Shown here in pieces: positions 59,952 through 64,000 of a DNA stretch of 64,000 bases. Numbering within the stretch: the first letter of the stretch is position 1; each line of letters starts with the position of its first letter. This DNA comes from Deltaproteobacteria bacterium. GTDB lineage: Bacteria > Desulfobacterota > DSM-4660 > Desulfatiglandales > Desulfatiglandaceae. The notes below the pieces were generated by a model, which was not told where the DNA came from, searched no databases, and saw only the letters and a list, made by a program, of their open reading frames with translations. Location: NCBI GenBank assembly GCA_021737785.1, contig JAIPDI010000002.1, positions 1 through 64,000 on the forward strand, in the 5' to 3' direction. The position numbers were made by a program, and so were the translations under genes.

Positions 59952-61262
59952 TTATCGCTTCTTGAATGTCATTCGAATCGGGGTAGAGGTGAGTCCGAAC
60001 TCTTCCCGCAGTTGATTGATCAGAAAGCGTTCGTAGGAGAAATGGATCATTTCCGGCCTGTTGACGAATGCGACAAAGGTGGGAGGCCGGGTGCGGGTCT
60101 GCGTGGCATAAAAGAATTTGAGCCGCCCCTGTTCCCCTGACCGCGGGGGCGCGTGCTTTTCAATGACTTTTTGGATGACCCGGTTGACCACTCCGGTGCC
60201 GATCCGGCTCGAAAATTGATCAAAAACAGTGTCAATCTTTTCAAAAAGTTTCATCACCCGCTCGCCGGTCAAGGCGGAGACACGGATCTGCGGCGCGAAT
60301 GGAACAAATTTAAGCTTACGTTCAATGGCGTGCTCCAGTATCCCCCTTTTTCGCACGTCCTTCTTGATCAGGTCCCACTTATTGACGGTCAAGATCACCC
60401 CCTTCCCCTTTTCAAGGGCATAGCCGCAGATGCGGGCATCCTGGTCTGAAACCCCTTCATCGGCATCCAGGAGGATCAAGGCCACGTGGCAACGATCCAG
60501 ACTCCGAATGGCCTTGATCATGGAGAACTTGTCTATCTTTTCCGTGACCCTTGCCTTCCTTCGAATCCCCGCCGTGTCGATCAGCAGATATTCCCTGCCG
60601 CCATACCGGAAAAGGGTGTCCACGGTATCACGGGTCGTTCCCGGGAGCTCGCTCACCACCAGCCGGTCCTCCTTGAGGATCCTGTTGATCAGTGATGATT
60701 TACCAGCATTGGGCCGGCCCACTACCGCCACCCGTATCTGGTCGGGATCTTCCCTTTCAGCTTCGGATGAATCGAGTCCCTTAACCACCTCCTCCATCAG
60801 CCCTTTCACGCCGTATCCATGGGCGGCCGACATCGGATACGGCGTATCCAGACCGAGACGGTGGAATTCGTGGGTCAGATGGTCATGTTCAGGGCCATCC
60901 ACCTTGTTGACGGCCAAAAAAACCTTTTTCCGGCTCTTGCGGAGCGCCTCCGCCATCTCCTCGTCGCCCGGAGCAACTCCCTGCCAGCCGTCTACCATAA
61001 AGATGACCCGATCGCATTGCGCCACGGCCTTTTCCACCTGGGCCCTTACCTCCTTCAGAAGGGGATCCTGTCCCAGATCTTCAAAACCGCCGGTGTCCAC
61101 AAGGGTGAGAAAGGCCCCGTCCCACGTGATGGGGGCGGACAGCCGGTCTCTGGTAATGCCCGGCCGATCGTCCACCAGGGCCGCCCGGCTCCTGGACAGA
61201 CGATTGAACAGGGTCGATTTGCCCACATTGGGTCTCCCCACAATGGCGATTACCGGTGACAT
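59952..61262 (-). CDS. der: Ribosome assembly GTPase Der (EngA)
   Basis: Essential 50S assembly factor with two tandem G domains. Domain 1 begins IVGRPNVGKSTLFNRL with DDRPGITRDR and VDTGGF; domain 2 begins VVGRPNAGKSSLINRIL with LPGTTRDTVDT, IDTAGIRRK and NKWDLIKK. The KH-like C-terminal domain ends FVAFVNRPEMIHFSYERFLINQLREEFGLTSTPIRM (in parts). The ATG at 61262 is chosen because the first P-loop follows immediately; a longer ORF opens at 61343 but runs into the upstream lipoprotein gene. At 436 residues it matches the family. Confidence 0.95.
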   Translation of the reverse strand: MSPVIAIVGRPNVGKSTLFNRLSRSRAALVDDRPGITRDRLSAPITWDGAFLTLVDTGGFEDLGQDPLLKEVRAQVEKAVAQCDRVIFMVDGWQGVAPGDEEMAEALRKSRKKVFLAVNKVDGPEHDHLTHEFHRLGLDTPYPMSAAHGYGVKGLMEEVVKGLDSSEAEREDPDQIRVAVVGRPNAGKSSLINRILKEDRLVVSELPGTTRDTVDTLFRYGGREYLLIDTAGIRRKARVTEKIDKFSMIKAIRSLDRCHVALILLDADEGVSDQDARICGYALEKGKGVILTVNKWDLIKKDVRKRGILEHAIERKLKFVPFAPQIRVSALTGERVMKLFEKIDTVFDQFSSRIGTGVVNRVIQKVIEKHAPPRSGEQGRLKFFYATQTRTRPPTFVAFVNRPEMIHFSYERFLINQLREEFGLTSTPIRMTFKKR

Positions 61263-61284
61263 GACACCACTTTTACCCTCTTCA

Positions 61285-61773
61285 TTACATCCCCCTTCCA
61301 CCGGGTCCATAATCAAACGGCGGCAGCGGAATATCTTCCACAAAGAGGGTATTGGGCTCGATCTCCCTCACCACTATCTGCTCTACGGCCGATGTGTACA
61401 CGTATCCGAAGAAGTCCCCCTGAGGCCCCAGTATCTTCCACAGGGTCGGCGGATAATTTACATAGGAATCGAGCCATTTGACAATGGTGATCGCCACGGA
61501 CTGGTCTGTCACCGGCGTCCATCTGTTGGAGACGACCCGCTTGTCGCCCTGTTTGGGATTGAACAGAATGGCGGAGGGGCTCTTGTAAGAGAGCCCGGCA
61601 TAGTAGATGTGGTACTCCTGCCAGTTCTCGATCAGGTTCTGGATGGTGTTGGACCATTGGCCGTCCGCCACGCGGATCTTCCCGTAGTTCTGAAGCCCTA
61701 AACAGCCGGTCAGGAAAAACAGGGGCAGCAGCAGAAGTATTGACATGCCAATCAATCGTTGTGCGAATTTCAT
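61285..61773 (-). CDS. Putative lipoprotein
   Basis: A 162-residue lipoprotein: signal peptide with lipobox FFLTGCLG (Cys24). The mature part (KIRVADGQWSNTIQNLIENWQEYHIYYAG, in parts) contains ILFNPKQGDKRVV and several aromatic residues, ending FDYGPGGRGM. I do not recognise a family. It lies 22 nt upstream of der on the same strand and 138 nt downstream of the RND gene end, so it may be co-transcribed with either. Confidence 0.75.
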   Translation of the reverse strand: MKFAQRLIGMSILLLLPLFFLTGCLGLQNYGKIRVADGQWSNTIQNLIENWQEYHIYYAGLSYKSPSAILFNPKQGDKRVVSNRWTPVTDQSVAITIVKWLDSYVNYPPTLWKILGPQGDFFGYVYTSAVEQIVVREIEPNTLFVEDIPLPPFDYGPGGRGM

Positions 61774-61911
61774 CTGATGACCTCCTTTGCGCTTTTGCGC
61801 CTTTTTTTAATCTTGTTGAGACGATCTTACTGCCAATCGATAGCAGAAGCGACCAAAATGATCAACACCATTGCATCCTTGACCTCTTGCAGACCTCTCG
61901 GACCAAAATCC

Positions 61912-64000
61912 TTAAGCACCTTGACTCACTTCAGTCGCTTTGTTCACATCTGTTTTGCCTTGTCCCCTCTCTCTGAGTCTTTCGAGGACCACGTAGAGGA
62001 CCGGGACCAGGACCAGGCTCAGAAAGGTGGAGGCCAGCATGCCGCCGAATACGGCCGTGCCCAGGGAATTCCGGCTCGCGGCGCCGGCCCCCGTAGCCAC
62101 CACCATCGGAACCACTCCAAGGATAAAGGAAAAGGCGGTCATCAAGATGGGACGCAGCCGTTCCCGCGAGGCATGAACCGCCGCCTCCACAATGGACATG
62201 CCCTGGTTCCTCAGTCCGCGGGCGAATTCCACAATCAGAATGGCGTTCTTGCTGGCCAGACCGATGAGCATCACCAATCCGATCTGACAGTAGACGTCAT
62301 TGGCGATGCCGCGAATGTGTTGGGCAAGAAGGGCACCCAGAATGGCTAAGGGGACCGCCAGCATTACCATGAGGGGCATGACCCAGCTCTCGTACTGGGC
62401 CGCTAAAAACAGGAACGCAAAGATCAGGGCCAGGGTGAAAATATAAGGGGCCATTCCCCCGGCCTTGATCTCCTGATACGCCGTCCCGGTCCATTCATAT
62501 CCATATTGACTGGTCAGGTGTTTGGCGGACAACGCCTCCATCGCCTCGATGGCCTGCCCCGAACTGTAACCGGGGGCATTGCCGCCGTAAAGGGAAACCG
62601 TGCGGTAAAGATTATAATGCTTGATACTTTGCACTCCCCGGATCTGCTTGACTTTGATCAGGGCGCTCAGGGGCACCATGCTGCCGTCCGCAGCCCGCAC
62701 ATAGAGCTTGGCAATATCTTCCCGTTTGGCCCGGTATTCATCTTCAGCCTGAATGAACACCCTGTACACGCGTCCGAATTTATTAAAGTCGTTGACGTAC
62801 ATGGACCCCAGGAACGTCTGAAGGGTAGTGAAGATGTCCGAGATGGTGACCTTAAGGCTTTTGGCCTTGGTTCGGTCCAGCTCCACATAAAACTGGGGAT
62901 AATTGACCTCAAAGGTGGTGCTCAGAGGGGTCAGACTCGGCTGGTTGCGGCCCTCTTCAATCAGTTTTTCCGCCATGTCCCGAAGCTCGACCAGGCTCCC
63001 TCCGGTAAGATCCTGCAGCTCATATTCAAAGCCGCCGGTGGTGCTGAGTCCTTCGATCGGGGGCGGGGGAAAGGGCATGATAATCGCCTCATTGATCCCC
63101 TGGACCCGGCCCATGAAGTTTCCCATGATGCTGTCAAGGCTCAGCTCAGGGGTATCCCTTTCATCCCACGGCTCCAGCATCACAAAAGCGGCCGCCGATG
63201 CCGGATCCATCGCTGAGTTGAGAAGGTTATAGCCTCCGATGGAGACAAAGCTTCGGACCCCCGGCGTTTCGTGAAGGGCCTTTTCCACCTTGTCGACCAC
63301 GTCGCCGGTTCGATTCAGGGATGCCCCTTCAGGGGCCTGAAGCATGACCATGAAATACCCTTGGTCCTCGGCGGGGACGAATCCGGTGGGCACGATTCTG
63401 AACATATAATAGGTGGCGAGAAAAAGACCCGCAAATACCAGCAGCACCACCACCCACGCCCGGATGAACCATCGGACCCCTTTCAGATACCGGCTTCTGG
63501 ACCATTCAAAGGCCTGGTTGAATTTTCGGAAAAACCAGGTCTGCTTTTTGGGCGTGGGCCGAAGGAGGAGCGCGCACAGGGCCGGACTGAGGGTCAGGGC
63601 ATTAATGGACGAGATGCTCACGGAAAAGGCGATGGTGAGGGCGAACTGGCGATACAGCTGGCCGGTAATGCCGGGCATGAAGGCCACGGGCACAAAGACC
63701 GACATAAGGACCAGGGTGGTGGCGATCACCGGACCTGTCACCTCCCGCATGGCCGCTTTGGTGGCTTCTTTCGGCGTCATGCCTTTTTCGTCGATGCAGC
63801 GGGAGGCGTTTTCCACCACCACGATGGCATCGTCCACCACGATGCCGATGGCCAGCACCAGACCGAACAGGGTCAGCGTGTTAATGGAAAAACCGAATGC
63901 CTGCAGCACCGCAAACGTTCCCACAAGGGACACGGGGATGGCGATGGCGGGGATCAGGGTGGCCCGCCAGTTCTGAAGGAAAACAAAGACCACCAGAAAT
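61912..64000 (-). CDS. RND efflux pump inner-membrane subunit, HAE1/AcrB family (5' end beyond window)
   Basis: About 695 residues of an AcrB/MexB-type proton-driven multidrug pump are present; the N-terminal third lies outside the window, and the frame is open to the last base. GLVLAIGIVVDDAIVVVENA holds the TM4 proton-relay Asp pair; FMPGITGQLYRQFALTIAFS, AEDQGYFMVMLQAPEGAS (porter domain) and NAILIVEFARGLRNQG (TM10 Lys/Asn) are typical. The C-terminus ends LERLRERGQGKTDVNK. The membrane-fusion partner would lie beyond 64000. Confidence 0.95.
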   Translation of the reverse strand, partial: FLVVFVFLQNWRATLIPAIAIPVSLVGTFAVLQAFGFSINTLTLFGLVLAIGIVVDDAIVVVENASRCIDEKGMTPKEATKAAMREVTGPVIATTLVLMSVFVPVAFMPGITGQLYRQFALTIAFSVSISSINALTLSPALCALLLRPTPKKQTWFFRKFNQAFEWSRSRYLKGVRWFIRAWVVVLLVFAGLFLATYYMFRIVPTGFVPAEDQGYFMVMLQAPEGASLNRTGDVVDKVEKALHETPGVRSFVSIGGYNLLNSAMDPASAAAFVMLEPWDERDTPELSLDSIMGNFMGRVQGINEAIIMPFPPPPIEGLSTTGGFEYELQDLTGGSLVELRDMAEKLIEEGRNQPSLTPLSTTFEVNYPQFYVELDRTKAKSLKVTISDIFTTLQTFLGSMYVNDFNKFGRVYRVFIQAEDEYRAKREDIAKLYVRAADGSMVPLSALIKVKQIRGVQSIKHYNLYRTVSLYGGNAPGYSSGQAIEAMEALSAKHLTSQYGYEWTGTAYQEIKAGGMAPYIFTLALIFAFLFLAAQYESWVMPLMVMLAVPLAILGALLAQHIRGIANDVYCQIGLVMLIGLASKNAILIVEFARGLRNQGMSIVEAAVHASRERLRPILMTAFSFILGVVPMVVATGAGAASRNSLGTAVFGGMLASTFLSLVLVPVLYVVLERLRERGQGKTDVNKATEVSQGA

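Overview
The window reads as chromosomal DNA of an anaerobic Deltaproteobacterium (Desulfobacterota, most like a Desulfobacterales-type sulfate reducer). The support is a superoxide reductase beside a rubredoxin-like protein, a CooC/CooT nickel-handling pair, an acetate kinase plus acetyl-CoA synthetase, a fused CobA-HemD, NfeD-slipin, and many small palindromic or direct repeats in the intergenic spaces. No rRNA, no phage, no complete insertion sequence and no CRISPR array is visible. The organism call is inference; no taxonomic marker gene is present.

Layout. 1-9607 is a minus-strand housekeeping run: a B12-binding radical SAM protein, an AarF/UbiB kinase, a CNNM/CBS membrane protein, FolC, a UvrD-like helicase and a CaCA Na+/Ca2+ exchanger. 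10036-13918 carries a porin, a small Cys protein coupled to a zinc-ribbon/Yip1 membrane protein, and a histidine phosphatase with a consensus promoter so close to its ATG that the mRNA may be leaderless. 14033-20629 is a plus-strand signalling block: PilB/GspE-type ATPase, a REC-PAS regulator, a short MCP, CheW and CheA. 20693-25070 holds a DHA2-type MFS exporter, an Old Yellow Enzyme and acetate kinase. 25151-25522 contains divergent tRNA-Leu(CAA) and tRNA-Ala(GGC), whose -35 boxes together form a perfect palindrome.

25631-33219 covers stress and central carbon metabolism: universal stress protein, a kinase-like protein, Hsp20, rubredoxin-like protein, superoxide reductase, a duplicated alpha/beta-barrel protein, Acs and an archaeal-type class I aldolase. 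33601-40926 has CooC, CooT, an overlapping trio (APH-like kinase, APS kinase-like protein, inositol-monophosphatase family), a ZIP transporter, a PAS histidine kinase, a radical SAM protein with a winged helix, and two small ORFs. 41273-51172 has an orphan MNT nucleotidyltransferase, a GIY-YIG gene inside nested inverted repeats, CoaBC, a family-4 uracil-DNA glycosylase, NfeD and slipin, a Rho-N-like protein, IspD, HemC and CobA-HemD.

51480-59922 is a secreted-protein island: a frameshifted exported protein, a C39-like peptidase, a chagasin-type cysteine-peptidase inhibitor, a papain-family peptidase, an S74 intramolecular-chaperone surface protein, a ParE-like toxin, and a beta-propeller-like protein. 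Three of these exported proteins end in the same roughly 70-residue Cys-containing module. 59952-64000 returns to core functions: Der GTPase, a lipoprotein and an RND pump cut by the window edge.

The most unusual items are: (1) a dispersed element of about 230 nt in three copies (1-177, 16252-16481, 33224-33458) whose terminal stem is kept while its sequence changes; (2) a 509-bp unit in which a GIY-YIG nuclease gene is bracketed by two nested pairs of inverted repeats; and (3) the peptidase/inhibitor island with a shared C-terminal module.
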